Part shown: positions 1 through 10,476 of the stretch, piece by piece
How the letters are laid out: every line of letters begins with the position of its first letter
Numbering within the stretch: the first letter of the stretch is position 1
Notes under the pieces: generated by a model
What the model was told of the DNA's origin: nothing
Databases searched by the model: none
The model's input: only the letters and a program-made list of their open reading frames with translations
From: Halothiobacillus sp.
Lineage (GTDB): Bacteria > Pseudomonadota > Gammaproteobacteria > Halothiobacillales > Halothiobacillaceae
Assembly: GCA_023255735.1 (NCBI GenBank)
Contig: JAGDVP010000007.1
Span: forward strand, 74,531 to 138,530
DNA length: 64,000 bases
Direction of reading: 5' to 3'
Program-made: the position numbers and the translations under genes

Positions 1-2028
1 GGCCTGCCGCGCCCCAGCGCGGGCGCGCAGCAGCTCTTTTTGCGGGTTAATCAGGTGGAAGGCGGCGCGGCCGGTTGCGCCGTGCGGGTCGGGCAGCGGA
101 TTCGGGTGGGGGATTACGCACCCACACCGCCGGATTATCGGGGCGGCCAAGTATGGCAATTTAATCTGCGTTTAAAGCCACCGCACGGCAGCGCGAACCC
201 CGGTGGGTTTGATTATGAGCGCTGGTTGTTTTCTCAGCAAATTGTCGCAACCGGCAGTGTGCGCGGCACGCCCCAGCAAATGGCGGCGGTGGGCAATGGC
301 TTTTCGGCACATTTGGCTATGATTCGGGCCGAGTGGCGGGCTAAGCTTTTAGCCGTGTCGCAAACCCAAGGCGTGCCGGATCGGGGGCGGGGTTTGTTGC
401 TGGGGCTCACCATCGGCGATAGTGATTTTTTAGGTGAAACCGATTGGGAAACCTTGCTTGCCACGGGCACCAATCACTTATTGGCGATTTCAGGGCTGCA
501 TGTGGGCATGGTCGCGGGCTTATTTGCTTGGTTGGCTTTTGGGCTTATGGCACGAACCCGCTGGTCCGAGGGGCTGCCCGCGCGCCAAGTAGCCGCTTGG
601 GTTGCGGTGGTGGCAGCTTGGGGGTATGCGATGCTGGCGGGGATGTCGGTGCCCACCGAGCGCACCGCCTTAATGATCAGCATTTTGCTGGCGGGCTTGC
701 TCTTAGGGCGGCCTTGGCGATTGTTCGATTTGTGGCTGGTCGCCTTGATGGGCGTGCTATTGCTTGAGCCATTTAGCGTGCTGACGGCCGGTTTTTGGCT
801 CTCGTTTGGCGCGGTGCTCATCATGTTGATTTGGCTCAGCGCGCGCCCTGTTTTAAGTTTTTGGCGCGACGGGTTGCGTTTGCAAATTATTTTAACCTTG
901 GCGTTGTTGCCTTGGGCTTGGTGGATGTTTGATCGGGTGGCTTGGTCCTCCCTGCCGGCTAACCTTCTGGCGGTGCCGCTCATTACCTTTGTGATTACTC
1001 CACTCGCCTTGTTGGTTATGGTGTTGAGCGGGGTTTTTCCTGCGGGTGCTTCTGCGATCATGGGGTTAATTAACCTGTTTTCGCAGGGGTTGTTTGGGGT
1101 GTTAGCTTGGCTTGAGCATCACATGCCGCAAAGCCAGTTAGCGCCGCCGCCCACTTGGAGCATAGGGCTTGCCGTGTTAGGTGTGGCTTGGCTTTTAATG
1201 CCCCGTACTTGGCCGGCCCGTTATGTGGGGCTGATTTTGTGCCTGCCTGCCGTGCTTTATCGCCCGCCCGCGCTCATGCCAGGTCAAGCGCGCAGTTGGG
1301 TTTTGGATGTGGGGCAGGGCATGGCGGTTGTCATTCAAACCGCGCAGCATACCGTGCTCTATGATACGGGCCCTGCTTTTGGGACAAGCGATGCCGGTGA
1401 GCGCACCGTTTTGCCTGCGTTGCGGGCTTTGCATGTGGGCAGGCTCGATCAGATTGTGATTAGCCACGAGGCGCGCGATCATGCCGGCGGCTTGCCCAGC
1501 GTGCGGGCAGCTTTTGGGGCCGCGCCCATAATCAGTGGCCAACCGTTAAGGGACATTGCCACCCGCCCGTGCGTGGATGGCGCCACCTGGGTGTTTGATG
1601 GCGTGCGGTTCACGCTGTATCAGGCACAGGTCGGGTGGGATGCGCAAAAAGGCGATAATAACCGCTCTTGTGTGTTGCGCGTGCAAGATGACAACGGCAG
1701 TTTGCTGCTAACTGGGGATGTTGAAGCCAGTGCCGAGCAGGATTTAATTCGCCGCCACGATTTAACAGCCGACTGGCTTTATGTGCCGCATCACGGCTCT
1801 AAAACATCGTCATCACCTGAATTTTTGGCCGCCCTTCAGCCGAAAATGGGGCTTGTTAGCGCGGGCGCACTCAATCAGTTTGGGCATCCGCACCCGGTCA
1901 TTGTTGCCCGCTACCAAGCGGCGGGTATCCCCCTCATTAACACCAAAGATTCGGGTGCGATTGAGGTGAGCGCGGGGCAAGTTAAGGGGTATCGCGCGCG
2001 GCAATGGCCATTCGCTTGGCGAATTTAA
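1..2028 (+). CDS. comEC: DNA internalization-related competence protein ComEC/Rec2 (5' end outside window)
   Basis: ORF 40..2028 opens on TTG and the reading frame is likely continuous upstream; multi-TM competence region (GLTIGDSDFL, LLAISGLHVGMVAG) followed by a metallo-beta-lactamase-like C-terminus (LDVGQGMAVVI, SHEARDHAGG, LTGDVE, VPHHGSKTSSS). Confidence 0.93.
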   Translation, partial: GLPRPSAGAQQLFLRVNQVEGGAAGCAVRVGQRIRVGDYAPTPPDYRGGQVWQFNLRLKPPHGSANPGGFDYERWLFSQQIVATGSVRGTPQQMAAVGNGFSAHLAMIRAEWRAKLLAVSQTQGVPDRGRGLLLGLTIGDSDFLGETDWETLLATGTNHLLAISGLHVGMVAGLFAWLAFGLMARTRWSEGLPARQVAAWVAVVAAWGYAMLAGMSVPTERTALMISILLAGLLLGRPWRLFDLWLVALMGVLLLEPFSVLTAGFWLSFGAVLIMLIWLSARPVLSFWRDGLRLQIILTLALLPWAWWMFDRVAWSSLPANLLAVPLITFVITPLALLVMVLSGVFPAGASAIMGLINLFSQGLFGVLAWLEHHMPQSQLAPPPTWSIGLAVLGVAWLLMPRTWPARYVGLILCLPAVLYRPPALMPGQARSWVLDVGQGMAVVIQTAQHTVLYDTGPAFGTSDAGERTVLPALRALHVGRLDQIVISHEARDHAGGLPSVRAAFGAAPIISGQPLRDIATRPCVDGATWVFDGVRFTLYQAQVGWDAQKGDNNRSCVLRVQDDNGSLLLTGDVEASAEQDLIRRHDLTADWLYVPHHGSKTSSSPEFLAALQPKMGLVSAGALNQFGHPHPVIVARYQAAGIPLINTKDSGAIEVSAGQVKGYRARQWPFAWRI

Positions 2029-2118
2029 AGCCGATACCTTGTACGTGGTGGCTCATCATTAAATTGTCATGATGTGCCATTAGGGTACAGGCACCCAAGA
2101 ACTTCGGTGAGCTATCCC

Positions 2119-3504
2119 ATGCCATCCCCTGTGCCATCTCCACTGCGCGCCCTGCTTGATCCTGTTCCGCCTTTAACGGCCGATATGACGCTCTCCGCCG
2201 TAACCGATCGCTTTCAGCGTGGGGGTTTTGAGCGCATGCTCTCGCTTGCGATTGTTGATGAAGCCCACCGGCCAATTGGTTTAATGAGCCGCCATGCGCT
2301 CATGGCGCTTTTGCTGAACAAATATTCCCGCGATTTATACGGCAAACGCCCGATTCACTTGTTCATGAACCCTAGCCCAATTGTGGTTTCACTGGCGGAA
2401 TCAACCACGAAGGTTATCTCGACCGTAACCCGCCAAATTCGCACGCCAATTATTGAAGATTTTGTGTTTGTTGAGGCCGATGGGCGCTATGCCGGTTTGG
2501 GTTATGTGGCGGATGTACTCAAGCTTGTAGAGCAACGCTTAGGCCAGAGAAACCAAGCCTTAGCAAAAGCGAATTTGGAGATTAAATCGTCACAGGCGCA
2601 CTTGGTGCAATCTGAAAAAATGGCCGCCTTGGGGCAAATGGTGGCCGGCGTTGCGCACGAAATTAATACGCCGCTGGGTTATGTGGGCAATAACGTGCAA
2701 ATGGCTGAAGAAATGCTCGGCCAAATTCATACGCTGGTTGAGGCGTACGATGGCTTATTTGAAGGCCTTTTGAGTGCAGCCTCGAACCCTGCCGATATAG
2801 AGCAACGCATTCAAACAATTAGCGAGATTCGCCAAGATTTTGATGCGGTGAGCGATTTGGCCGATTTGGCCGATTTGTTCAGCGATGCGCGGTTCGGCTT
2901 AAAGCAGATCAGCGATATTGTGATGAGTTTAAAAAATTTCTCGCGGGTGGACCGCTCGGCAACCGACGAGGTGGATTTGGTCGAGAACATCGAAACGGCG
3001 CTCACCGTGGGGCATCACCACCTTAAAAATAAAGTCACGGTTGAAAAACGCTTCGAGCCCATTCCCCGCGTGCCTTGCTCGCCTTCGCAAATTAATCAAG
3101 TGCTGCTCAATATCATGACTAACGCGGCTCAAGCAATTGAGCACGATCATGGCCGGCTATTGCTGCGCACCTACACGCGGGGCGCGTTTGTGTGTATCAG
3201 CATTGAAGATAACGGCAGCGGCATTAGTGATGAGCATGTCGCACGGATTTTTGAACCGTTCTACACCACCAAAAAAGTGGGCGAGGGCACGGGGTTAGGT
3301 TTATCCATTAGTTATCGCATTATCAAAGATCATGGCGGTGATATTCGCCTTGCCACAAAAGCGGGTGTGGGTACCCGATTTGAAATTAGCTTGCCGATGA
3401 GCCGCCCAGCCGAACAACCCATGAATAATTCCCCCACCGCACGGATGCCTTTATCGTCAGAACAGCCTGTGACCGATAATTCGGTCATGGCGCAATCTGC
3501 TTAA
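2119..3504 (+). CDS. CBS-domain-containing sensor histidine kinase
   Basis: ORF 2074..3504; N-terminal CBS-like segment, HisKA H-box (GQMVAGVAHEINTPLGYVGNN), N box (NIMTNAAQAI), G boxes (DNGSGI, GEGTGLGLSI). Start at MPSPVPSPL is a guess. Confidence 0.85.
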   Translation: MPSPVPSPLRALLDPVPPLTADMTLSAVTDRFQRGGFERMLSLAIVDEAHRPIGLMSRHALMALLLNKYSRDLYGKRPIHLFMNPSPIVVSLAESTTKVISTVTRQIRTPIIEDFVFVEADGRYAGLGYVADVLKLVEQRLGQRNQALAKANLEIKSSQAHLVQSEKMAALGQMVAGVAHEINTPLGYVGNNVQMAEEMLGQIHTLVEAYDGLFEGLLSAASNPADIEQRIQTISEIRQDFDAVSDLADLADLFSDARFGLKQISDIVMSLKNFSRVDRSATDEVDLVENIETALTVGHHHLKNKVTVEKRFEPIPRVPCSPSQINQVLLNIMTNAAQAIEHDHGRLLLRTYTRGAFVCISIEDNGSGISDEHVARIFEPFYTTKKVGEGTGLGLSISYRIIKDHGGDIRLATKAGVGTRFEISLPMSRPAEQPMNNSPTARMPLSSEQPVTDNSVMAQSA

Positions 3505-3528
3505 AAGATTCTTATCGAGGCCCCCCGC

Positions 3529-4470
3529 ATGATTGACCCCAATGTTAAACCCACTTTGTTATTAGTCGATGATGAAACGCGCATTACGCGCTCACTTAAA
3601 ATGCTGTTTCGCAGTGAGTTTAATGTGCTCACGACGGATAATGGCCATGAGGCGATAAAAATTGCGCAAGAGCAACCCGTCGCCGTGGTGATATCCGATC
3701 AACGCATGCCGATTATGCCCGGTGTTGATGTGCTGCGCGGCATTCGTGAGGTTTCTCCCCATACCATGCGGCTTTTATTAACGGGCTATGCAGATTTAGC
3801 CGCCGTGATTGGCTCGGTGAATGAAGGTGAGATCTTCCGGTTTTTGCAAAAACCTTGGGATACCGAACAAATTCGCGCTGATGTGCGCGCCGCCGCGCAT
3901 GTGGCCGAAATTAACTTTATGGCGGCAGCAAGGCGGGCTCAATCGGGTACCGATGTCCTCGCCGTGCCGGCTGCTGTGATTGATGCGCCGGGCATTATGG
4001 TGCTGGATCGCGATCCTGCGGCCTATGAGCTGGTGAAACGTGCCACCCCCACCAATAATCGCCTGCATTGGGCGCGCGATATGGATGAAGCCATGGCGCT
4101 TTTAAGCGCCGAGCATATCGGCGTGATGGTTACCGATGTGCAAGATGGCCAAGCCAGCCATGTGGGCGCCATTAAAGCGCTCAAACAAACGCATCCGCAG
4201 CTCGTGACAATCGTGCTCACCCAATTGCGCGATTATGAATTGCTGGTCGAGCTGATTAACCAGGGCCAAGTGTTCCGCTTCCATCCGAAACCTGGGCATG
4301 TGGGTACTTTTGTTAAAAATGTGCAATCCGCGCTCGATTATCACCACGTGCTGCAAACCCAGCCGGAGGTGCAAAGACGCCATTCGGTCGCTAAATCGGT
4401 TAAACCCGTATTGGCGGGTTTGTCAGACCGGGTGATGGGCTATTTTCGTCGATTTGGCGTTAATCATTAA
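3529..4470 (+). CDS. Response regulator with two receiver (REC) domains and no recognisable output domain
   Basis: First REC: LLLVDDETRITRSLKMLF, VVISDQRMP, LLLTGYAD, FLQKPW. Second REC-like unit: GIMVLDRDPAAYELV, VMVTDVQDG, FRFHPKPGH. Directly downstream of the kinase. Confidence 0.85.
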   Translation: MIDPNVKPTLLLVDDETRITRSLKMLFRSEFNVLTTDNGHEAIKIAQEQPVAVVISDQRMPIMPGVDVLRGIREVSPHTMRLLLTGYADLAAVIGSVNEGEIFRFLQKPWDTEQIRADVRAAAHVAEINFMAAARRAQSGTDVLAVPAAVIDAPGIMVLDRDPAAYELVKRATPTNNRLHWARDMDEAMALLSAEHIGVMVTDVQDGQASHVGAIKALKQTHPQLVTIVLTQLRDYELLVELINQGQVFRFHPKPGHVGTFVKNVQSALDYHHVLQTQPEVQRRHSVAKSVKPVLAGLSDRVMGYFRRFGVNH

Positions 4471-4527
4471 GAGCTTGGGCGCTCGATGCTGTGGCGCAGG
4501 CGCTGCGCCATTGGCATTTTTGAGGCG

Positions 4528-5928
4528 TTAAATCACTTTCGAGAAGCGTTGCATGCCCTCACTGCTTAAATACTCATCAAAGGCCATACAAATATTGCGA
4601 ATAAGCAACTTGCCACGGGGCAGAACTTCAATCGAGTCGGCATGAATGGCCACTAACTCATCGGCTTGCATTGGGGCAAGTTCCCTCAAGGCGGCGGCAA
4701 AATAATTTATAAAATCAATGCCGTAGTTTTGATTAATCGCAGCAAAATCAACCGAAAAATGGCTGATTAAATCACTAATTACTCGGCGGCGCAGATGATC
4801 TTCCGAGGTAAGCACATAGCCGCGCTCAATCGGCAGTCGGCCTGCCGTAACCGCCGTATGATAGGCGGTTAAATCTTTGGTGTTTTGGCTAAACGCGCCC
4901 CCCACTTGGCTAATCGACGACACGCCAAACGCCACCATGTCGCATTCGGCGTGGGTTGAATACCCCTGAAAATTTCGATGCAGGGTGCCGTTTTGCTGCG
5001 CCGTGGCGAGCGGATCGGTCGGTTTAGCGAAGTGATCCATTCCAATCAACACATAACCCGCCTCGGCCAAGCGTTCGATACTGCCGCCTAAAATGCGTAA
5101 TTTTTCAGCCGCGCTGGGGAGCTCATCGGTGTTAATGCGTCGTTGCGGTTTAAAGCGGGTGGGCAGGTGGGCGTAGTTGAAAATCGATAGGCGATCGGGT
5201 GCCATCGCAATCACGGTATCTAAGGTTTTCATGAAAGAATCGCGGGTTTGATGCGGCAAACCGTAGATTAAATCTAAGCTTATGCCATGAAAGCCTTCCG
5301 CACGTGCCGCATCAACCACGATGCGGGTTTCAGCTACACTTTGAATGCGATTAACGGCTTCCTGCACCCGTTCGTTGAAATCTTGCACCCCTAAGCTGAT
5401 GCGATTAAACCCCAGTTCCCTCAACACGGCGATGGTGTGGGCATCAGCTTCTCGCGGGTCGATTTCGATTGAATACTCGCCGGTATCATCGGTTTTGAGC
5501 GCAAAATTTTGGCCAATGCCCGCCATCAGTTGGCGCATTTGGGCATGGGATAAAAAGGTTGGGGTGCCCCCGCCCCAATGCAGCTGATCGACCACGCGGC
5601 CTTCGTCAAACAAAGCGCCTTGCAGGGCGATTTCTTGAATAACATCATCGATATAGGGTTGTGCCCGGCCGCGATCTTTCGTGACCACCTTATTGCAAGC
5701 GCAGTAATAACACACGGTGTCGCAAAAGGGGATGTGGGTGTAGATCGAAAGCGGCCCGCCTGCGACATTTGAGCGGTCTGCGGCGGCACGATAATCCTCG
5801 ACACTAAAGCCATCGTGAAACTGCACAGCCGTGGGGTAGGATGTGTAGCGCGGCCCTGATTTGTCATAGCGACGGATTAAATCGACGTTGAATAAGCCTG
5901 CATCAGTCGGGTGGGGAGTCGGGTTCAT
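4528..5928 (-). CDS. hemN: Oxygen-independent coproporphyrinogen III oxidase (radical SAM)
   Basis: RYTSYPTAVQFHDGF, HIPFCDTVCYYCACNKVVTKD radical-SAM CxxxCxxC motif, HWGGGTPTFL. Confidence 0.95.
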   Translation of the reverse strand: MNPTPHPTDAGLFNVDLIRRYDKSGPRYTSYPTAVQFHDGFSVEDYRAAADRSNVAGGPLSIYTHIPFCDTVCYYCACNKVVTKDRGRAQPYIDDVIQEIALQGALFDEGRVVDQLHWGGGTPTFLSHAQMRQLMAGIGQNFALKTDDTGEYSIEIDPREADAHTIAVLRELGFNRISLGVQDFNERVQEAVNRIQSVAETRIVVDAARAEGFHGISLDLIYGLPHQTRDSFMKTLDTVIAMAPDRLSIFNYAHLPTRFKPQRRINTDELPSAAEKLRILGGSIERLAEAGYVLIGMDHFAKPTDPLATAQQNGTLHRNFQGYSTHAECDMVAFGVSSISQVGGAFSQNTKDLTAYHTAVTAGRLPIERGYVLTSEDHLRRRVISDLISHFSVDFAAINQNYGIDFINYFAAALRELAPMQADELVAIHADSIEVLPRGKLLIRNICMAFDEYLSSEGMQRFSKVI

Positions 5929-6051
5929 GGGCGGTCTCTTGGATTAATTCGGGCGCTCTTATCTGAGCGCATTCGCATACAATAGCAAAATGTTTTGGGC
6001 GGTTCCCTCAAGTATTTTTCCCTCGGAATTTAAAATTTAAGGATAACGGTT

Positions 6052-6669
6052 GTGGTGCTTGCCGATTTATTGCGTGGGTTAGATTATTTTGGCACGGTCG
6101 TCTTTGCGATCTCAGGCGCCCTAGTGGCCGCGCGCAAGGGCATGGATTGGATGGGTTTTGCCATTTTAGCAACCGTGACCGGCATTGGCGGCGGCACCCT
6201 GCGGGATTTAATTCTCGCCAGGCCCGTGTTTTGGGTGGCGCACTGGGAATATATTGCCCTTTGTGTGGCCAGCGCACTTGTCACCTTTTATTTTGTTCAG
6301 CATGTGCATCGCAGGCTTTCTTGGCTGCTTTGGGCCGATGCCGTTGGGCTTGCTGCCTTTAGTGTGCTGGGTGTGCAAATTGCCCTTGGCATTGGCGTTA
6401 ACCCTTTTATTGCAATTGTGATGGGCATGATGACCGCCGCATTCGGCGGCTTGATTCGGGATGTGCTGGCCGGCGAGCCACCCTTACTGCTTCATCGGGA
6501 AGTTTATGCCAGTGCCGCCTTGTTGGGGGGTGGGGTGTATGTGTTTTTTACGACCTTTTTACATCAACCCTTTTGGGCGTTGGTGTTGGGCTTTATCGTG
6601 ACGCTCATCGTGCGGGGCTTGGGGATCGTCTATCATTGGCATTTACCCGCTGCCTCGCCTAATAAATAG
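6052..6669 (+). CDS. Trimeric intracellular cation (TRIC) channel family protein / UPF0126
   Basis: Duplicated unit typical of the family: GTVVFAISGALVAARKGMDWMGFAILATVTGIGGGTLRDLIL and GVNPFIAIVMGMMTAAFGGLIRDVLAGE. GTG start. Confidence 0.88.
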   Translation: MVLADLLRGLDYFGTVVFAISGALVAARKGMDWMGFAILATVTGIGGGTLRDLILARPVFWVAHWEYIALCVASALVTFYFVQHVHRRLSWLLWADAVGLAAFSVLGVQIALGIGVNPFIAIVMGMMTAAFGGLIRDVLAGEPPLLLHREVYASAALLGGGVYVFFTTFLHQPFWALVLGFIVTLIVRGLGIVYHWHLPAASPNK

Positions 6670-6680
6670 TTTGAGAATGT

Positions 6681-7610
6681 ATGACTTTTGCTGTTGAAAT
6701 TTTTCGCTTAAAGAAAACCTACGCAGGCGGCGTCGAAGCGCTCAAAGGCATTGATCTGACCATTGAGCCGGGGGATTTTTTTGCCCTGCTCGGCCCAAAT
6801 GGCGCCGGAAAATCCACCACCATCAGCATTTTATGCTCGCTTGTGAATAAATCAGAGGGCGTGGTGAAAGTATTCGGCCACGATTTAGACACCGAGCGCA
6901 ACTGGGTCAAAATGCAAATCGGTGTGGTGCCGCAAGAGTTTAATTTTAATCAATTTGAGCCGGTCGAAGAGGTTGTCATCAACCAAGGTGGCTTTTATGG
7001 CTTAACCCGCCAAAAAGCGCGCGCGCGCAGCGCGCTTTTATTAAAGCAATTGGGCCTGTGGGATAAACGTAAAACCATGTCGCGCCAGCTTTCCGGCGGC
7101 ATGAAGCGCCGCTTGATGATTGCCCGTGCCTTGGTGCATGAACCGCGCCTGCTCATTTTGGATGAGCCAACCGCCGGGGTCGATATTGAGTTGCGGCGCG
7201 GCATGTGGCAATTTTTAAGTGACATTAACGCAGCCGGCACCACCATTATCCTCACCACGCATTATTTAGAAGAAGCCGAACAACTCTGCCGCAATATCGC
7301 CATCATTAACGAAGGGCGCATTATTAAACACACCAATATGCGCGATTTATTAAATACGGTCGCGCAGGAGACTTTTGTTTTGTATTGTAATCGACCGATT
7401 GGTTCGATGCCGATCATCCCCGCAGCGGATGCGCGGATAATTGAGCCTTTTGTGCTGGAGGTGGATTTAGTGCAGGGGCAATCTTTATCTGATGTGTTTG
7501 AGGTGCTGCGCGGCCATGGCATTGAGGTTCTGCGGATGAAAAATAAAACCAATCGCTTGGAAGAGCTTTTTTTGAAACTCGTCAATCAAAGCAATGAGGC
7601 AAGTCAATGA
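6681..7610 (+). CDS. ABC transporter ATP-binding protein (ABC-2 exporter type)
   Basis: Walker A GPNGAGKSTT, signature LSGGMKRRL, Walker B LLILDEPTAGVD; overlaps the permease gene by 4 bp. Confidence 0.93.
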   Translation: MTFAVEIFRLKKTYAGGVEALKGIDLTIEPGDFFALLGPNGAGKSTTISILCSLVNKSEGVVKVFGHDLDTERNWVKMQIGVVPQEFNFNQFEPVEEVVINQGGFYGLTRQKARARSALLLKQLGLWDKRKTMSRQLSGGMKRRLMIARALVHEPRLLILDEPTAGVDIELRRGMWQFLSDINAAGTTIILTTHYLEEAEQLCRNIAIINEGRIIKHTNMRDLLNTVAQETFVLYCNRPIGSMPIIPAADARIIEPFVLEVDLVQGQSLSDVFEVLRGHGIEVLRMKNKTNRLEELFLKLVNQSNEASQ

Positions 7611-8446
7611 GTCGTTATTCCAGCGAGCGTGAGCTGCCTATTTCTGGTGAATACGCCAAACCAAGCCGTGGGCTTAGCCCGGTGCAAATGTGGCACGCCT
7701 TTTCCATGTTGCTCACGCGGGAAGTATTGCGGTTTGGGCGCATTTGGGTACAAACCATTTTGCCACCGATGATTATGACTTCGCTGTATTTTATTGTATT
7801 TGGGCATTTAATTGGCCCGCGCGTGGGCGAGATTGAAGGCGTACCCTACATTAATTTTTTAGTGCCGGGGCTCATTTTAATGTCGGTGATTACTCAAAGT
7901 TACGCTAACGTCGTGTCCTCGTTTTACGGGGCAAAATTTGCGCGCCATATCGAAGAATTACTGGTATCCCCCATGCCGCATTGGCTGATTATTTTGGGTT
8001 ATTTAGCGGGTGGCGTGGCGCGCGGGCTGGCGGTGGGCGCTGCGGTGACCTTAGTTGCGGTGTTTTTTGCCAAAATCCAAGTGCATGATTTCACGGCGTT
8101 GATTTTGGTGATGGTACTGACATCCGTCGTGTTTTCATTGGGTGGGATGATTAACGCCATTTTCGCCAACAGTTTTGATCACATCTCGATTGTGCCTACC
8201 TTTGTGCTCACCCCGCTCACCTATTTGGGCGGTGTGTTTTATTCCATTCAAATGTTGCCGCCCTTTTGGCAGCAGGTATCGCTGTTTAATCCGATTTTGT
8301 ACATCATCAGCGGTTTTCGCCATGCCATGCTCGGCATTTCTGATGTGCCGGTTTATAGCACCTATTTGATTTTGATTGCGGCCATTGTTTTGCTCTATGG
8401 CATCACCGTGTTTTTGTTTCATCGCGGCATTGGGATGCGGGGATAA
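7607..8446 (+). CDS. ABC-2 type transporter permease
   Basis: Multi-TM protein, ABC-2 motifs (YINFLVPGLILMSVITQSYANVVSSFYGAKF, LTPLTYLGGVFYSI); YadH-like. Confidence 0.92.
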   Translation: MSRYSSERELPISGEYAKPSRGLSPVQMWHAFSMLLTREVLRFGRIWVQTILPPMIMTSLYFIVFGHLIGPRVGEIEGVPYINFLVPGLILMSVITQSYANVVSSFYGAKFARHIEELLVSPMPHWLIILGYLAGGVARGLAVGAAVTLVAVFFAKIQVHDFTALILVMVLTSVVFSLGGMINAIFANSFDHISIVPTFVLTPLTYLGGVFYSIQMLPPFWQQVSLFNPILYIISGFRHAMLGISDVPVYSTYLILIAAIVLLYGITVFLFHRGIGMRG

Positions 8447-8449
8447 ATT

Positions 8450-10408
8450 ATGAATAACCAACAAATTGAGTTGCTCGCCCCCGCCCGTGATATTGATATT
8501 GGGATTGAAGCGATTAATCACGGCGCCGATGCGGTTTATATCGGCGGGCCTAGTTTTGGCGCACGAAAAAGTGCCGATAACTCAGTGGCTGATATTGCCC
8601 GCTTGGTTAATTACGCGCACCGCTTTCATGCGCGTATTTTTGTCACCCTAAATACCATTTTGCGCGATGACGAGTTGGAAGACGCACGCAAAATGATTAT
8701 TCAAATGGCCGATGCCGGTGTTGACGCGCTGATTATTCAAGACATGGGATTGCTTGAGCTTGATTTGCCGAATATCGCGCTGCACGCCAGCACCCAGTGC
8801 GATATCCGCACCCCCGAAAAAGCGCGTTTTTTGCAGGATGTAGGCTTCTCACAACTTATTCTCGCGCGGGAGTTGGATTTGGGCCAAATTGCTGCGATTC
8901 GTGCCGCGACCGAGGTGCCGTTGGAATTTTTCGTGCATGGCGCGCTGTGTGTGGCGTACTCAGGTCAATGCTTTATTTCTGAAGCCCACACCGGGCGCAG
9001 TGCCAATCGCGGCGAATGCAATCAGGCCTGCCGTTTGCCTTATCAGGTATTAGATGCTTCAGGCGGCATCATCGCCCACGATAAGCACGTGCTGTCACTT
9101 AAAGATAATAACCAAAGCGCAAACCTCGCCGCCTTGGTAGCCTCGGGTGTGCGCAGTTTTAAAATTGAAGGCCGCTACAAAGATATGGGCTATGTGAAAA
9201 ACATTACCGCGCATTATCGCCAGCTGCTGGATGCGATTTTGACCGAACGCACTGATTTATCGCCCGCTTCCAGCGGCAAAAGCCAATTTTTCTTCACCCC
9301 CGATCCTGATCAAAATTTTAACCGCGCGGCCAGCGATTATTTCGTGCAGGGGCGGCGGGACGACATCGGTGCGTTCGATTCGCCGAAAAACCCGGGTCGG
9401 CCCGTGGGTTTTGTGCTCAAAATCCATAAAGAAGCGATTGAGCTTGAAACCACCGTGCCGCTCAATAATGGCGATGGCCTGTGTTATTTCGATTTGCAGA
9501 ACGAGCTCGTTGGCATGGCAATTAACACAGCCGAGCGCTTAAATGATAACCATTGGCGCGTGGTGCCCAAAGACCCCTTAAGCGAGCTGCGCCACTTGCG
9601 CGTGGGCACGGCCATTAACCGCAACCGCGATATGAACTGGCAGCGTTTGATGGATAAAAAATCCGCCGAACGTCGCATTAACGTCGCCATGCTGCTGGAA
9701 GACACCGAAGATGGCCTGGCACTGACCTTAATTGACGAGGATCACTGCGCCGCAACTGTGCAACAGCCCATCGAAAAAGCGGTACCCATTGATGCCGCCC
9801 GTGCGAAAGCCAGTCTGCGCACGCATTTGAGCAAGCTCGGCGCCACGATTTTTAATCTCACCGAGCTTAATTTAACTGTAAGCCAGCCGTGGTTTGTGCC
9901 GGCATCGCTCATCAATGCGTTGCGCCGCGAAGCCGTTGACGCTTTAGAGCAAGTGCGCCTTGCCGCATTGCCGCCCTTGCCGCGCAAAGCGGCTATTGAG
10001 CCACCGGTGTCCTATCCGCAAGATACGTTAAGCTACTTGGCCAACGTGTTTAATCACAAAGCCCACGATTTTTATGCCAAACACGGCGTTAAACTCATTG
10101 CGGCGGCGTTTGAAAGCCGTGAGGAGGAAGGCGACGTGTCTTTGATGATTACCAAACATTGCGTGCGGTATTCATTAAGCCTGTGCCCCAAACAAACCAA
10201 AGGCGTTACCGGTGTGCACGGCACTATCAAAGCTGAACCATTAATGCTGGTGAATGGCAGCGAAAAGCTTAAATTGGTGTTCGATTGCAAACCCTGTGAA
10301 ATGCATGTGGTGGGCAAAATAAAACGCAGCGTTGCCCAACAAAAAGCGCGTGACGTGCAAACATCGCCGATTACATTCTACCAAGCACGGCCGCAGCGAC
10401 ATCCTTAA
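8450..10408 (+). CDS. rlhA: U32-family (collagenase-like) protein, RlhA-type 23S rRNA C2501 hydroxylation factor
   Basis: IELLAPARDIDIGIEAINHGADAVYIGGPSFGAR, ALCVAYSGQCFISEAHTGRSANRGECNQACRLPY, SFKIEGRYKD. The 652-aa length fits RlhA/YdcP better than short U32 paralogs. Confidence 0.85.
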   Translation: MNNQQIELLAPARDIDIGIEAINHGADAVYIGGPSFGARKSADNSVADIARLVNYAHRFHARIFVTLNTILRDDELEDARKMIIQMADAGVDALIIQDMGLLELDLPNIALHASTQCDIRTPEKARFLQDVGFSQLILARELDLGQIAAIRAATEVPLEFFVHGALCVAYSGQCFISEAHTGRSANRGECNQACRLPYQVLDASGGIIAHDKHVLSLKDNNQSANLAALVASGVRSFKIEGRYKDMGYVKNITAHYRQLLDAILTERTDLSPASSGKSQFFFTPDPDQNFNRAASDYFVQGRRDDIGAFDSPKNPGRPVGFVLKIHKEAIELETTVPLNNGDGLCYFDLQNELVGMAINTAERLNDNHWRVVPKDPLSELRHLRVGTAINRNRDMNWQRLMDKKSAERRINVAMLLEDTEDGLALTLIDEDHCAATVQQPIEKAVPIDAARAKASLRTHLSKLGATIFNLTELNLTVSQPWFVPASLINALRREAVDALEQVRLAALPPLPRKAAIEPPVSYPQDTLSYLANVFNHKAHDFYAKHGVKLIAAAFESREEEGDVSLMITKHCVRYSLSLCPKQTKGVTGVHGTIKAEPLMLVNGSEKLKLVFDCKPCEMHVVGKIKRSVAQQKARDVQTSPITFYQARPQRHP

Positions 10409-10476
10409 CGCGGTCGATAATTTATCCCTCATTTTTGTGGGTATTTTACTTTTTGCACGCCCAAACATTTCTCAGC

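Noticed and set aside
474-1061. 195-aa ORF on the minus strand
   Set aside because: Antisense to comEC, low-complexity composition, no recognisable motif; shadow ORF of a GC-rich gene.
2855-2880. Tandem 9-bp repeat (GCCGATTTG)
   Set aside because: Encodes a short DLADLADLF heptad-like stretch within the kinase; short coding repeat, no independent function suggested.
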